A stretch of 32,650 nucleotides of DNA from an uncultured Anaerolineaceae bacterium (GCA_938020565.1 CALIHP010000074.1:1-32650); one strand, 5' to 3'; shown: positions 22,763-31,661, numbered from the stretch's first letter. The notes: a model not told the origin generated them from the letters alone. A program made the numbers and translations.

Positions 22763-23734
22763 ATGAAAAAAGCTGTCTTTACCCTGATTCTCGCGTTCTG
22801 TCTCGCGATCCTGACCCCGCTCGCATCGTTCGCCCAGACCGACCCGATTCAAATCGGCGTTCTCCAGCTCGTTGAGCATCCGGCGCTGGACGCCGCATAT
22901 AAAGGATTCGTCGACGGGTTATCCAAAGCCGGATTCGTCGACGGCGAAAATATCGAAATCGACTTCCGCAACGCGCAAGCCGACCAGTCGAATCTGATGA
23001 CGATGAGCGATCGTTTCGTTAAGAATAACGTTGATCTGATCCTTGCGATCGCGACGCCCGCGACGCAGTCCGTCGCCTCCGCGACCAGCACGATTCCGAT
23101 CCTGTTCACCGCTGTCACCGATCCGGTCGCGGCGCGCCTCGTCGAGAGCTGGGAAAAGCCGGGGTTGAACGTGACCGGCGTTTCCGATATTGGTCCAATT
23201 AAAGATCAGATTAACCTCTGCCGACGGCTCCTTCCGGAAGCGAAAACGATCGGAATTATCTATAACTCGTCCGAAGTCAATTCGGAGGTCCAGGCCAAAG
23301 AGGCCGAAAAGTACGCGAAAGAAGCGGGCTTCAAAGTCGAATTCGGGACCGTAACTTCGGTCAACGACATCGAGCAGGTCGCGACTTCGTTAGCCGCGAA
23401 ATCGGATATCTTCTACGTACCGACCGATAATACGATCGCCTCAGCGATTCCCAACCTCGTCCAGGTCGCACAGGAAAAAGGACTCCTAATCGTCGGCGGC
23501 GAAGAAGGCCAGGTTGAATCCGGCGCCGCCGCGACGATCAGTATCAGCTACTATAAATTAGGCCTGCAAACGGCGGAAATGGCGGTCAGGATCCTGAAAG
23601 ACGGGGCGTCTCCGGCGGACCTTCCCGTCGAAAAGCTCGAGGATACCGACCTGGTTATCAATCAGGCTTACGCCGACGAAATCGGCTACACGTATCCGCA
23701 GGAGATACTCGACGCCGCGGATACGGTTTATTGA
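22763..23734 (+). CDS. ABC transporter substrate-binding protein, PF04392/TrpX-type (paralogue)
   Basis: A 323-residue exported paralogue of the preceding protein. They share long blocks such as IGVLQLVEHPALDAAYKGF, IGIIYNSSEVNSE and FGTVTSVNDIEQV, so it arose by tandem duplication. The signal peptide is KKAVFTLILAFCLAILTPL with cleavage near ASFAQ. The ribosome-binding site AGGAG (22751-22755) is well placed. It lacks the Phe-type leader. Its stop overlaps the end of the convergent rnz gene by 7 bp (23728-23734). Substrate is probably related but not necessarily identical. Confidence 0.87.
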   Translation: MKKAVFTLILAFCLAILTPLASFAQTDPIQIGVLQLVEHPALDAAYKGFVDGLSKAGFVDGENIEIDFRNAQADQSNLMTMSDRFVKNNVDLILAIATPATQSVASATSTIPILFTAVTDPVAARLVESWEKPGLNVTGVSDIGPIKDQINLCRRLLPEAKTIGIIYNSSEVNSEVQAKEAEKYAKEAGFKVEFGTVTSVNDIEQVATSLAAKSDIFYVPTDNTIASAIPNLVQVAQEKGLLIVGGEEGQVESGAAATISISYYKLGLQTAEMAVRILKDGASPADLPVEKLEDTDLVINQAYADEIGYTYPQEILDAADTVY

Positions 23735-24711
23735 TTATTTGAAATCGCCGGGGAAGGTCGGCCCGATTCGGACAATTTGTCGCTGGCTTCCGCGCCCTTC
23801 GGAACCCGAAACGTATCGAAATCGCGCGCGACAACCGTATTCGGAAAAACCGCCGCCGCTTCCCGAAGGATATTGCGGTCGCGGTACCGCCGCGAAACGT
23901 GCGTCAGGAAAAGCTGACCGACCCCGGCTTCCTTCGCCAGCTGCGCGCTCATGCGCGCCGTCATATGCGAATAGTGTTTTGCCATGTCCGCGTCTTCTTC
24001 AAGATAGGTCGCCTCGATAACGAGCGCGTCCGCGCCGCGGACGATATCGACGAGCCGACGCGGCTCGCCGCAGTCGCCGACAACGACCAGCCGCGTCCCC
24101 GGGATCTCGTCGCCTAAAACCTCCGATCCGGAGATGATCCGTCCGTCCGGAAGCGTAACCGAGTTTCCCAGCGCCAATTCGCGCCGCCAGGGTCCCGGCG
24201 GAATCGCAAGCGCTTCCGCCCGTTCGGGTAAAAACGGGCGCCGGCTCTTGCGTTCGAAAATATAGCCGAACGAATCCGTACCGCGATGCACCACCGGGAA
24301 ACAGGACAGGCGGAAATCCGCCGTCTCCAGGATCGGACGATCCGGGTCAACCTCGTTGAAATGAATCGTCGACGGGACGCGCGTCCCGCGGCAGACGATT
24401 TTCGTCACCAGGTCATTCACCCGGGCCAGCGTCTCGCGTCCGCCGTACAGATGAATCCCATCCATCGATTCCCAGCGGATCATCGTCGAGAGCAGCCCCG
24501 CGACGCCCAGAATATGATCCAGATGCCCATGCGTCAGTAAAATTTTATTCAGGCTGCGGAATCCCAGCCCGGACGTCAGGATTTGCCGCTGCGTCCCCTC
24601 GCCGCAATCCACCAAAAAACGATTCTCCGCATAGCGGATCATCAACGCCGGCAAGGACCGCTGAATCGAAGGCGCGGAGGCCGATGTGCCTAAAAACGTC
24701 AATTCAAACAA
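23728..24711 (-). CDS. rnz: Ribonuclease Z
   Basis: This enzyme is the endonuclease that removes the 3' trailer of tRNA precursors. The 327 residues are a metallo-beta-lactamase fold with the opening LTFLGTSASAPS, then the zinc motif HGHLDH at 61-66, and further conserved His and Asp positions (FPVVHRGTDSFGY, then LVVVGDCGE, then FLTHVSRRY). Length is typical of the short bacterial form. The start is supported by the family N-terminus MFELTFLGTS. An extended -10 promoter lies about 50 nt upstream (24762-24767). The gene is convergent with the binding protein before it. Confidence 0.95.
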   Translation of the reverse strand: MFELTFLGTSASAPSIQRSLPALMIRYAENRFLVDCGEGTQRQILTSGLGFRSLNKILLTHGHLDHILGVAGLLSTMIRWESMDGIHLYGGRETLARVNDLVTKIVCRGTRVPSTIHFNEVDPDRPILETADFRLSCFPVVHRGTDSFGYIFERKSRRPFLPERAEALAIPPGPWRRELALGNSVTLPDGRIISGSEVLGDEIPGTRLVVVGDCGEPRRLVDIVRGADALVIEATYLEEDADMAKHYSHMTARMSAQLAKEAGVGQLFLTHVSRRYRDRNILREAAAVFPNTVVARDFDTFRVPKGAEASDKLSESGRPSPAISNNQ

Positions 24712-24761
24712 GCCGATTTATCTCTGCTTTCCGATATTTTTCTCAATAGCTCTCGCCGTTT

Positions 24762-24770
24762 ATTGTACCA
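24762..24770 (-). promoter_or_regulatory. Extended -10 promoter of rnz
   Basis: On the minus strand the sequence is TGgTACAAT (hexamer 24767-24762). It would give a 5' UTR of about 45 nt for rnz. No clear -35 is present. Confidence 0.45.
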
Positions 24771-24815
24771 AAGACGGTATCCTGCGCCACGGGACGGAGA
24801 CGATTCCCGATATAT

Positions 24816-24850
24816 AAAAAGCGGGGACTCTGCCTTGCGCGGAATCCCCA
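24816..24850 (-). terminator. Minus-strand terminator after the MATE/YoeB-remnant unit
   Basis: Read on the minus strand, GGGGA (24850-24846) pairs with TCCCC (24828-24824), with further interrupted pairing inside. GC and then TTTTT (24821-24817) follow. It would end transcription coming from the MATE gene and the yoeB remnant, before rnz. Confidence 0.55.
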
Positions 24851-24868
24851 GATCATTTACAATTCAAC

Positions 24869-24926
24869 TGGGCAGCGGCTTCTCGGGTGACCCCCTCATC
24901 CGGAATGTCCGGATTGCCCATTTTTT
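24869..24926 (+). ncRNA. Structured element ending in a plus-strand T-run
   Basis: TGGGCA (24869-24874) pairs with TGCCCA (24915-24920), followed by TTTTTT. The enclosed 40 nt holds a small GGGTgACCC hairpin and a 7-bp hairpin ATCCGGA/TCCGGAT with an ATG loop, a three-way-junction layout. A possible promoter (TATAAA near 24814) is weak, so this may be just a terminator or a decayed sequence. No known RNA family was recognised. Confidence 0.3.
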
Positions 24927-24940
24927 ATAACTGCCGCACG

Positions 24941-25075
24941 TTACCGATCGCCGTAATGCGTCCCGTTCCGCTCGATATCCAGGATGAGCTTATTAATCCG
25001 TTTCAGCGTCTTCCGATCCTGCGCCTGGCAATACAGGTATTCCTCCCATGCTTGATCATGCCAAAGCTTTCGCAT
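24941..25075 (-). pseudogene. Truncated YoeB-type toxin
   Basis: A 44-codon ORF whose residues match the N-terminal half of YoeB toxins: LWHDQAWEEYLYWQAQDRKT followed by LKRINKLILDIERNG. YoeB is a ribosome-dependent mRNA interferase of about 84 residues. Here a stop after residue 44 removes the second half, including the region of the catalytic Glu, Arg and C-terminal His-Tyr, and no frame restores it nearby. The ATG overlaps the stop of the preceding MATE gene (TGATG, 25073-25077), giving possible translational coupling. No YefM antitoxin gene is next to it. It is almost certainly inactive. Confidence 0.75.
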
Positions 25076-26439
25076 CAATCCGCTCGGAACCGCAGGAAAC
25101 GCCGCCAGAAGCCCATCTTATAATACGCGCCGACAAAAACGCTGCAAAGCGTCCAGGCGATCACGATCGATAAAAAGACCATTCGATAATCCCGATGAAT
25201 CCTGACCAGCGTATACGCCATCGAAACACGAATAATGACGTTGCAGGTAAAACTCGCCATCAGCGGCGCGACCGAATCGCCCATTCCGCGGACAGCGCCG
25301 CTCAGCACGGTGTAGGTATTGACGAGGACGTAACCGATCGACAGGACGCGCAGGATTTCCAGCCCGACCTGAATGACCTCCTGATCGCTGGTAAACATGT
25401 ACATCAGATTATCGCCGAAGAAGAAAATCAGGAGCGCCAGGACCAGCGTCACGCTCTGGCTGAGGATCAGCGTCATTTGAATGCCACGCTTCGCGCGGTC
25501 GAGCCGTTTCGCACCGATATTCTGACCCACGAACGTCGTAATCGCGATTGCGAACGAGTTCATCGGCAGCATGACGAATTGATCCATGCGCGTGACGGCG
25601 GAATAGGCGGCGATAACCGCCGAACCGAATTGATTGATCAGGTTCTGCTGAAGGAGGAAGCCAACTGAAAAAATCGACGTTTGCAGTCCCGCCGGCATTC
25701 CGATATCCAGAATCCGCCGCCCCAGCGTCCAGTTCAGCCGACAGCCGCGGAGCTGAATATCGTAATCCTTTTGTTTAATTATGAGATGAATCAACGTCGT
25801 AACCGCAGCGATCAGCTGTGCGCTGACGGTCGCCCAGGCCGCTCCCTCGATTCCCATCTTCAGCCCGAACACAAAAAGGACCAGCAGCCCAATATTCACA
25901 ACGTTCGAAATAATTAAATAAATAACAGGCGAAGACGAATCGCCGATTCCACGGAAAATTCCCGAAAGAATATTAAACAGGAACATCGGCAGCAGACCCA
26001 TGAACATGATCCGCGTATACGTCGTCGCCATCTCCATAATATTTTCCGGCGTCCCGGTCCAAATCAGCAGTGTTTTTGAAAATAAAGCGCCGAAAATCGT
26101 CGCAAAGATTCCACCGCTGACCGTCAGCACAAGCGATATCAGAATCGACTCGTTCAGCTTTTTCCGATCGCCAGCGCCGAAATTCTGCGACACGACGACG
26201 GTCGCGCCGGTCGAAATCCCCGTGAACAGCCCGATCAGCAGGTTATTGATCGGGTTATAGACGCCAATCGCCGCAAGCGCTTCGCTCCCGACGCGATTTC
26301 CCAGAATAATAGCGTTAACCGTGTTATACAGCTGCTGAAAGACATTACCGACGATAAGCGGGAGACAGAAATGAATAATATGCCGAAGCGGCGCGCCCTC
26401 GGCCATTGAATGATCCGGTTTCTTCGTCGTCAGGTTCAT
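25075..26439 (-). CDS. MATE-family efflux transporter (second copy)
   Basis: A 454-residue MATE transporter with about 12 hydrophobic segments. The N-terminus has the typical FCLPLIVGNVFQQLYNTVNA, then VSQNFGAGDRKKL after helix 2. The second half has FVGQNIGAKRLDRAKRG. It is of the DinF/NorM-like prokaryotic type and clearly divergent from the MATE gene at 2998. Its stop codon overlaps the ATG of the YoeB remnant. Substrate is unknown. The 97 bp upstream are short and no clear promoter was identified there. Confidence 0.92.
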   Translation of the reverse strand: MNLTTKKPDHSMAEGAPLRHIIHFCLPLIVGNVFQQLYNTVNAIILGNRVGSEALAAIGVYNPINNLLIGLFTGISTGATVVVSQNFGAGDRKKLNESILISLVLTVSGGIFATIFGALFSKTLLIWTGTPENIMEMATTYTRIMFMGLLPMFLFNILSGIFRGIGDSSSPVIYLIISNVVNIGLLVLFVFGLKMGIEGAAWATVSAQLIAAVTTLIHLIIKQKDYDIQLRGCRLNWTLGRRILDIGMPAGLQTSIFSVGFLLQQNLINQFGSAVIAAYSAVTRMDQFVMLPMNSFAIAITTFVGQNIGAKRLDRAKRGIQMTLILSQSVTLVLALLIFFFGDNLMYMFTSDQEVIQVGLEILRVLSIGYVLVNTYTVLSGAVRGMGDSVAPLMASFTCNVIIRVSMAYTLVRIHRDYRMVFLSIVIAWTLCSVFVGAYYKMGFWRRFLRFRAD

Positions 26440-26536
26440 CGCAGGCTCCCACAGGTCAGTCCAGGCCGGATCCGCCTGAACGATTTATACGGCGCGTCCC
26501 TGCGCCGCGATCATCGTCAGCGCGGAAATATCAAAA

Positions 26537-27289
26537 TCAACTGTCAAAAATCGGCAGATCAATCACAGTCGTCCAGAAAAACGCGATCATCGCCAGCAGA
26601 TAGCGCAGGTTCTCCCGATCGTCCGTCGAGGCGACCGGCATATCGATCTGGTTCAGGATCGATTCCGATTTCTTACTCGGCGAAAACATGGCTTCCAGAC
26701 GGCTGCGAAGGTCCATTTCTTTCTGCTGGAGTCCGTACGAAAACCGCAGCTCCACCTTCCCGGCTTTCTCCGCATCGACCATCTCGTCAAACGAGTATGA
26801 CCGCTCCCAGTCAAAATCCTTCGCGCAGGAATATACGCATTTCCGATGCCGCGCCGGCTGAAAATGCGCAACGCCAATCCGATTCCCTGCCGCGTCGAAA
26901 ATCCGATTCGGATACGTCGTTACGAAGCGAAAAAGGCGATGGTTCGGGTAGAGAACTTCGACCGCCCCGAGCGGCTCCTCGTCAGCCGAATACAGGTGGA
27001 CCCGCCGCGCGGTCAGGTTCCGTTTTTTATCGAGAAGAACCTTCCTGGACTCATCTTCCGGGATAAAGAATCCGTAGATCTCCTCCGGGGCATCGATATC
27101 CGGATTGAACGGATTATATTTCGCGACCAGAAACGCGCCTTTTTTCTGATATTCCTCGGGCTGATGATAGACGAAAGGGCTGACAAACGAGAAAGCGTAT
27201 TGATGAAATGTATCCGAGAAATGGACGATCCGATTCACCGTTCCTTCAACAGGAAACCGGATAGCGTTAAAATCGATCATGACATTCAT
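26537..27289 (-). CDS. Hypothetical protein (250 aa)
   Basis: I do not recognise a family. The protein is mostly beta-rich and soluble (for example YAFSFVSPFVYHQPEEYQKK and VEVLYPNHRLFRFVTTYPNRIF). It ends with one hydrophobic segment near the C-terminus (NLRYLLAMIAFFWTTVIDLPIF), so it could be tail-anchored. The region with RIFDAAGNRIG recalls LURP-one or phospholipid-scramblase-like beta repeats, but this is only a resemblance. GAGGAA precedes the ATG. A minus-strand TATAAT lies about 60 nt upstream. Confidence 0.7.
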   Translation of the reverse strand: MNVMIDFNAIRFPVEGTVNRIVHFSDTFHQYAFSFVSPFVYHQPEEYQKKGAFLVAKYNPFNPDIDAPEEIYGFFIPEDESRKVLLDKKRNLTARRVHLYSADEEPLGAVEVLYPNHRLFRFVTTYPNRIFDAAGNRIGVAHFQPARHRKCVYSCAKDFDWERSYSFDEMVDAEKAGKVELRFSYGLQQKEMDLRSRLEAMFSPSKKSESILNQIDMPVASTDDRENLRYLLAMIAFFWTTVIDLPIFDS

Positions 27290-27346
27290 TTCCTCTTCTT
27301 ATCCAACTATTTTTTGACGCTTTTCTTACACACATCTTCCCTTTTG

Positions 27347-27352
27347 ATTATA
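27347..27352 (-). promoter_or_regulatory. -10 box for the 250-aa hypothetical gene
   Basis: A minus-strand TATAAT (27352-27347) has a partial -35 TTGGAT 18 bp upstream (27376-27371). It gives a 5' UTR of about 50 nt. Confidence 0.4.
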
Positions 27353-27531
27353 ACCCGCGAATCCGCCTTAATCCAAAACTCCTCAACCGCTTTCCCGTCA
27401 TTCCGGACGGCCGTTCCGCCGGAAGCGGCGCGTTGGCGTAAACCTTGCACAAATGAGGATGAATCAGCCGGCTCGCGTGGATCCCTGTTCCGAGGCTGAA
27501 GCTTAAGTTAGTTGGAGGCACTGACGATCTG

Positions 27532-29928
27532 TTGTTCAATATCAACATTCTCCCGATACATCTCGTATATGGACGCAACTTAGGCGAACTCCCCGGGCTC
27601 AAGGTTCATCCCGCGCCGAAAAACGCCGTGAGATCGCGGGCGAGCGATCTTCTGATCGTCCTGATATCGATTGAAAACGGGAAAGTCGGCATGGAAACGC
27701 TCGCCGGATGGAACGAGTTGATCGCTGAATCCTATTTTACCGCTCGCGGTTCGTTTACAATGGGGTTCACCGCCGCGGTCAGGTTATTCGCGGACACTCT
27801 GCAAAAAGAATTCCGCGATCGCGAAGCGCCCAACGTTCTCCTGAATTTAGCCGTCATCCGCGATCGAACAATGCTCATCGGGCATTCAGGCCCGGTAACG
27901 ACAACTGTGGTCTGCTCGGATCACGTTCAAAATTTTCAGGACACATCGTCGGAAGGCGTTCGCCAGGCGACGGAAGGTCTCCGTTTTTTTCAAATCGAAC
28001 TTCATTCCGGCGATATTATTTTCCTGTCCCCGTTCGTCCCAAGCGGCTGGACGAATCAGTCAATCCTGGAAGCGATGAGTTCGTCGCCGGTCAACGTCAT
28101 CCGATACCTGCTGAATCAGGCGAACGGGAATCTGCAATGCGCCGTCATTCAGGTTAAAGTCGGGCACGGAGAAATCAGCTATCGGTACAAATCGCCGATC
28201 GTCGCCAAGGTTGAACTCGGCGGCGCCGGTCCGGACGAAGACGACGATTATGAGCCGACCCCAGAAGAGATCAGCGAAATCGAGGAGCGGATTCGCGCCG
28301 CCGAAGAACCGTCTAAAGCGGAAGGAAACGCCTCCGCCGCCCCTGCGTTCTCCAACCGGCCGCTCTTCCGTCTTCGCGTCCCCGCCGACCCGTTCCCATT
28401 TACGGTTCAAAAAAGACCCCTTCCCGAAAAGAACGCAGCGTCCGAAGAAGAAAACCGCCGAACGCGCCTTGAAGCGATGGGGAAAGTCGAGATTCCGACG
28501 TTCATCGGCGAAAGCGAAGCGCGCCGCCAATCGGGAATCAGCGGACCGGAAACGCGCCTCGACGAAACCGGCCCGAGCGAAACGCCGGCCGAAGAAGCCG
28601 CAGCGTCATTCCAGAGCGCGCGCGAACGCGTCCGGGCCGAACGGAGCAAGCGCGGAAAGCGTCCCGCCGCCCCGCCCGCCGCCCGCAGCCCCAGGCCGAA
28701 AAGAAAACGCGTCCCGCTGAAAAACGTCCTGTTCGTTCTCGCGCTGACGATCCTGATCCCCGCGATTGTCGGGATCGTCGTGATCGGGTGGTACGTGTCG
28801 AATTCAAATCAGAGTTCCTACCGCGTCAACTTAAGCGGCGCGGTATCCTCCGCTAAAATTGCGCTCGCCTACGATGATCCGGCGCTGAAACGAGCCGCCT
28901 GGGAAAAGGTTCTCGAGTTTTTAGACGAGGCGCAGAAATTCGGTTCGTCGAACGCGGCGTCCGAGCTTCGCGCTCAGGCGAACGAATCGATCGACCAGCT
29001 CGATAACGGCGTTCCGGTTCGCTACTATTACGCGCTGGCGGCGTTTCTTCCCGCCGAAACCAACCTGATTCAATTAGAAGCCGCCGGCGATTTCCTCTAT
29101 GGGCTCGACGGGACAAGCGGCGGGATTTTACGCTTCGCCCGAAGCGACAAAGGCTTTCTCGTAGATGATACGTTCCGCTGCGTCCCCGGAACGTACCCTT
29201 CATACGCTGATCCCGAAGAAAACGACCCGATTACGGTTGGGAAGCTCGTCGATTTTACCGTTCTTCCGATCGAGAACGCGCTCGATCGAATCCTGATCGG
29301 CGTTGACCGGGCGGCGAACGTTCTCTACTGTTCGCAGAATCTCCAGGGCGCGGCTGGTACGATCCATCCCCCTGCCGGCGGGTGGGGCGAAATCAGCGCA
29401 ATTCAATTCGAAAACAGGCGGCTGTACCTGCTTGACGCCGGGAAAAACGCGATTCTAAGCGTTCCTTACCTTGGAAAAAGCGGCGTCGGATCAGACACGG
29501 AATCATACTTCGGCTCAAAAGGACCGCCGCTGTACGATACAATCGATTTTAAGATCATCAAGACAGACGTTTTCCTGCTCCGAAAAAACGGCGAGATCGA
29601 CGCCTGCGACTATAAGGGATACGCGCCGGACTGCAATTTCGTCGAAACGGTCAGCTCAGCCGACGGGCTCCGGACGTTCCGGATCGCCGGCCGCGGCTTC
29701 TTCGATATCCAGATCAACAACGCGCCGGACACGTCGCTTTATCTCTTCGACCGCGACCGGCAATCGATGATCAATCTGACGCTGAAGCTTAACCTCGTTC
29801 GTTACCTCGTTCCCGACCGCTTTAAGAGCGACGCCACGGACGAAACCGCGACCGCTTTTACGTTCTTCGACCGGGCGACGCCGATATGGGCGGCCGGGAA
29901 CCGGCTATTCGTTGGGACGCTTCCCTGA
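27532..29928 (+). CDS. Membrane protein with PP2C-like N-terminus and extracytoplasmic propeller-like domain
   Basis: A 798-residue three-part protein. Residues 1-230 look like a degenerate PP2C-type phosphatase fold (SDLLIVLISIENGKVGMETL, NLAVIRDRTMLIGHSGP, LHSGDIIFLSPFVPSGWTN), without the usual metal-binding Asp-Gly motifs. About 230-395 is a charged Glu/Arg/Pro-rich linker. One transmembrane helix lies at 398-421. The C-terminal 370 residues are outside and contain repeated beta blocks (GDFLYGLDGTSGGILRF and RRLYLLDAGKNAILSV) like a beta-propeller. The start is uncertain: TTG 27532 is used, but GGAGG at 27513-27517 is 14 nt away and no ATG fits. Likely a sensor or envelope regulator; function unknown. 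Confidence 0.75.
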   Translation: MFNINILPIHLVYGRNLGELPGLKVHPAPKNAVRSRASDLLIVLISIENGKVGMETLAGWNELIAESYFTARGSFTMGFTAAVRLFADTLQKEFRDREAPNVLLNLAVIRDRTMLIGHSGPVTTTVVCSDHVQNFQDTSSEGVRQATEGLRFFQIELHSGDIIFLSPFVPSGWTNQSILEAMSSSPVNVIRYLLNQANGNLQCAVIQVKVGHGEISYRYKSPIVAKVELGGAGPDEDDDYEPTPEEISEIEERIRAAEEPSKAEGNASAAPAFSNRPLFRLRVPADPFPFTVQKRPLPEKNAASEEENRRTRLEAMGKVEIPTFIGESEARRQSGISGPETRLDETGPSETPAEEAAASFQSARERVRAERSKRGKRPAAPPAARSPRPKRKRVPLKNVLFVLALTILIPAIVGIVVIGWYVSNSNQSSYRVNLSGAVSSAKIALAYDDPALKRAAWEKVLEFLDEAQKFGSSNAASELRAQANESIDQLDNGVPVRYYYALAAFLPAETNLIQLEAAGDFLYGLDGTSGGILRFARSDKGFLVDDTFRCVPGTYPSYADPEENDPITVGKLVDFTVLPIENALDRILIGVDRAANVLYCSQNLQGAAGTIHPPAGGWGEISAIQFENRRLYLLDAGKNAILSVPYLGKSGVGSDTESYFGSKGPPLYDTIDFKIIKTDVFLLRKNGEIDACDYKGYAPDCNFVETVSSADGLRTFRIAGRGFFDIQINNAPDTSLYLFDRDRQSMINLTLKLNLVRYLVPDRFKSDATDETATAFTFFDRATPIWAAGNRLFVGTLP

Positions 29929-29940
29929 AGCTCCGGAGCG

Positions 29941-30699
29941 CTACGGGACGAAGATATTGTACTCAAATTCGCAGAATATCTCCTGATCATTTTTCAGCGC
30001 ATAAACCGAAGTAAACTTCCCGTCGCCCCCGACCTCGTCCGGAGCGACCATGACGATCGAATATTGGATTTCGTCATCGATCGCGACGGTCCCCTGCGGA
30101 AGGGCGTAGGCATAAATCGGCGTTTTTTCCGCTTTCAGCCCGGAGACCCATTCCATCATGACTTCATTCCCCCACTCCTTTGATCCGGTATTCCGAATTC
30201 GAACCGTAAAGTTAAATTCGGCGCCGCGACTGAATTCGCCGTAATAATATGGGCTCAGAAGCGTCGTTTCGCAGTCATATCCGGACGGATTCGGCGTCCG
30301 CGTCGGCGTCGGGGTCGGCTGCTGCGTGCCCTCCGGGATCGGGGTCACGGTTGGGAACCGAGCTAAAGCCTCGAGGGCGTCCAACCGCTCCGACAGCCCG
30401 GCAATTTCCGTCCGCAGCGCCGCGTTTTCCTCCTCCAACGCCTTCAGGCGATCTTCGAGCAGCAATGCCGCCTGTTCCACGATTTTATCCAGATCGATTG
30501 ACAGCGGCTCGATCACGTCCAGGCCCGGCTCAGCGAACGTCGGAACCGTTGGAGTCCTTAATAACGGGATTGAATTCGTCGCTGCGTCCGTCTGTGAATA
30601 GACCGTTGAATGGCGAATGAGCCCGACGAAGGACACGCCCGCAATCAGGACTCCGATCAGGACGCGTCCGGTCAAGGCAGATTTTTTTCTTTCGTTCAT
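29941..30699 (-). CDS. Anchored surface protein with coiled coil and NBR1-type Ig-like domain
   Basis: A 252-residue protein. A membrane helix or signal anchor is at about 11-28, followed by a predicted coiled coil at about 68-114 (VEQAALLLEDRLKALEEENA), a Thr/Pro stalk at about 126-138 (TPTPTRTPNP) and a C-terminal Ig-like domain. That domain has the NBR1/N_BRCA1_IG pattern: FNFTVRIRNTGSKEW early, then YSIVMVAPDEVGGDGKFTSV. Start ATG 30699 has a perfect GGAGG 5 nt upstream, better than the longer in-frame version. The domain is found often in Chloroflexota exported proteins. Its ligand is unknown. It is convergent with the PP2C-like gene, 12 nt apart. Confidence 0.8.
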   Translation of the reverse strand: MNERKKSALTGRVLIGVLIAGVSFVGLIRHSTVYSQTDAATNSIPLLRTPTVPTFAEPGLDVIEPLSIDLDKIVEQAALLLEDRLKALEEENAALRTEIAGLSERLDALEALARFPTVTPIPEGTQQPTPTPTRTPNPSGYDCETTLLSPYYYGEFSRGAEFNFTVRIRNTGSKEWGNEVMMEWVSGLKAEKTPIYAYALPQGTVAIDDEIQYSIVMVAPDEVGGDGKFTSVYALKNDQEIFCEFEYNIFVP

Positions 30700-30891
30700 A
30701 TTGACCTCCTTCGGAATAAAAAACATTCCTGAGTTTAAGTGTACCTGAAAACCGGTCGATTTTTTCGTTCCGAACGCCTCTTTTTCGTCAATGGTCATGA
30801 CTTTTCGCGCTTCCGGAACGAAAGAAACGGAATGCCGGTAAAATTATTTTATCGCTTTAGTTCGTTAGCACAATAAACAAGAGGAGTTCAT

Positions 30892-31659
30892 ATGAAAAAG
30901 TCAACCCTATGGGCGGTTATCCTGGTTATCTTATCCGTTCTTTCAATCGCGGGCTGCGCCGGGGAAAAAGGCGCTGAAAAGGCTACCTACCGAGTCGCGA
31001 CCGATCCCGTCTGGCCCCCATTCCAGATGATCGACGAGGAGACGAAAGAAATTATCGGATTCGAGACCGATCTCATCCGGGAAATCGGCGCGACCGCCGG
31101 ATTCGACGTCGAATTCGTTAACGTCAGTTTTGACGCGCTGATCGCCGGTATTTCCGCCTGCCAGTACGATATCGCCGCCTCGACGATCACGATCACGGAA
31201 GAGCGAAAGAAAACGACGCTGTTCTCAGATCCGCTCGTCAAACTCGGGCAGGTCATGACGGTTAGCGACGGTTCCGATCTCGTGGAAAAAGACGATTTCG
31301 CCGGGAAAATCGTCGGCGGCCAGACTGGAACGACCGGCGCGATCATGGCGCAGGAATGGGAAGCTGAAGGCGTGAGCGCCTATCGTGGATATGATTCGAT
31401 CGATCTGGCGTTCCTTGACGTCAAGAACGGGCAGCTCGACGGCGTCCTCTCGGATAATACGATGGCGGAAAGCTACGTCAAGACGTTGGGCGGACTGAAA
31501 ATCGTCGGACCGCTCTACTCCGAAGAGGAAATTGCGATTGCGGTCTGCCGAAGTAAGCCGGAAATCGCGGAAAAGATCAACGAAGCGCTGAAAAAACTTC
31601 ATGAAAACGGGAAATTTGACGAAATCTATCGTAAGTATTTCGACGCTGAAGAGGAATAA
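30892..31659 (+). CDS. Amino-acid ABC transporter substrate-binding lipoprotein (family 3)
   Basis: A 255-residue periplasmic-binding protein of the SBP_bac_3 family, which bind polar or charged amino acids for uptake. It has a lipoprotein signal with lipobox LSIAGC (Cys22). The mature protein shows the family opening YRVATDPVWPPFQMIDEETKE, then GFETDLIREI, and later KIVGGQTGTTGAI and LDGVLSDN. AGAGGAG precedes the ATG. No permease or ATPase genes are adjacent, and a paralogue follows at 31780. Substrate specificity cannot be read; glutamine, arginine or cystine are typical of the family. Confidence 0.9.
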   Translation: MKKSTLWAVILVILSVLSIAGCAGEKGAEKATYRVATDPVWPPFQMIDEETKEIIGFETDLIREIGATAGFDVEFVNVSFDALIAGISACQYDIAASTITITEERKKTTLFSDPLVKLGQVMTVSDGSDLVEKDDFAGKIVGGQTGTTGAIMAQEWEAEGVSAYRGYDSIDLAFLDVKNGQLDGVLSDNTMAESYVKTLGGLKIVGPLYSEEEIAIAVCRSKPEIAEKINEALKKLHENGKFDEIYRKYFDAEEE

Positions 31660-31661
31660 TC

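Noticed and set aside
24869..24926. ZTP riboswitch or SRP RNA
   Set aside because: CTGGGCA recalls part of the ZTP consensus, but the rest of the motif and the SRP GGUCAGG/GGAAGCAGCC loop are missing.
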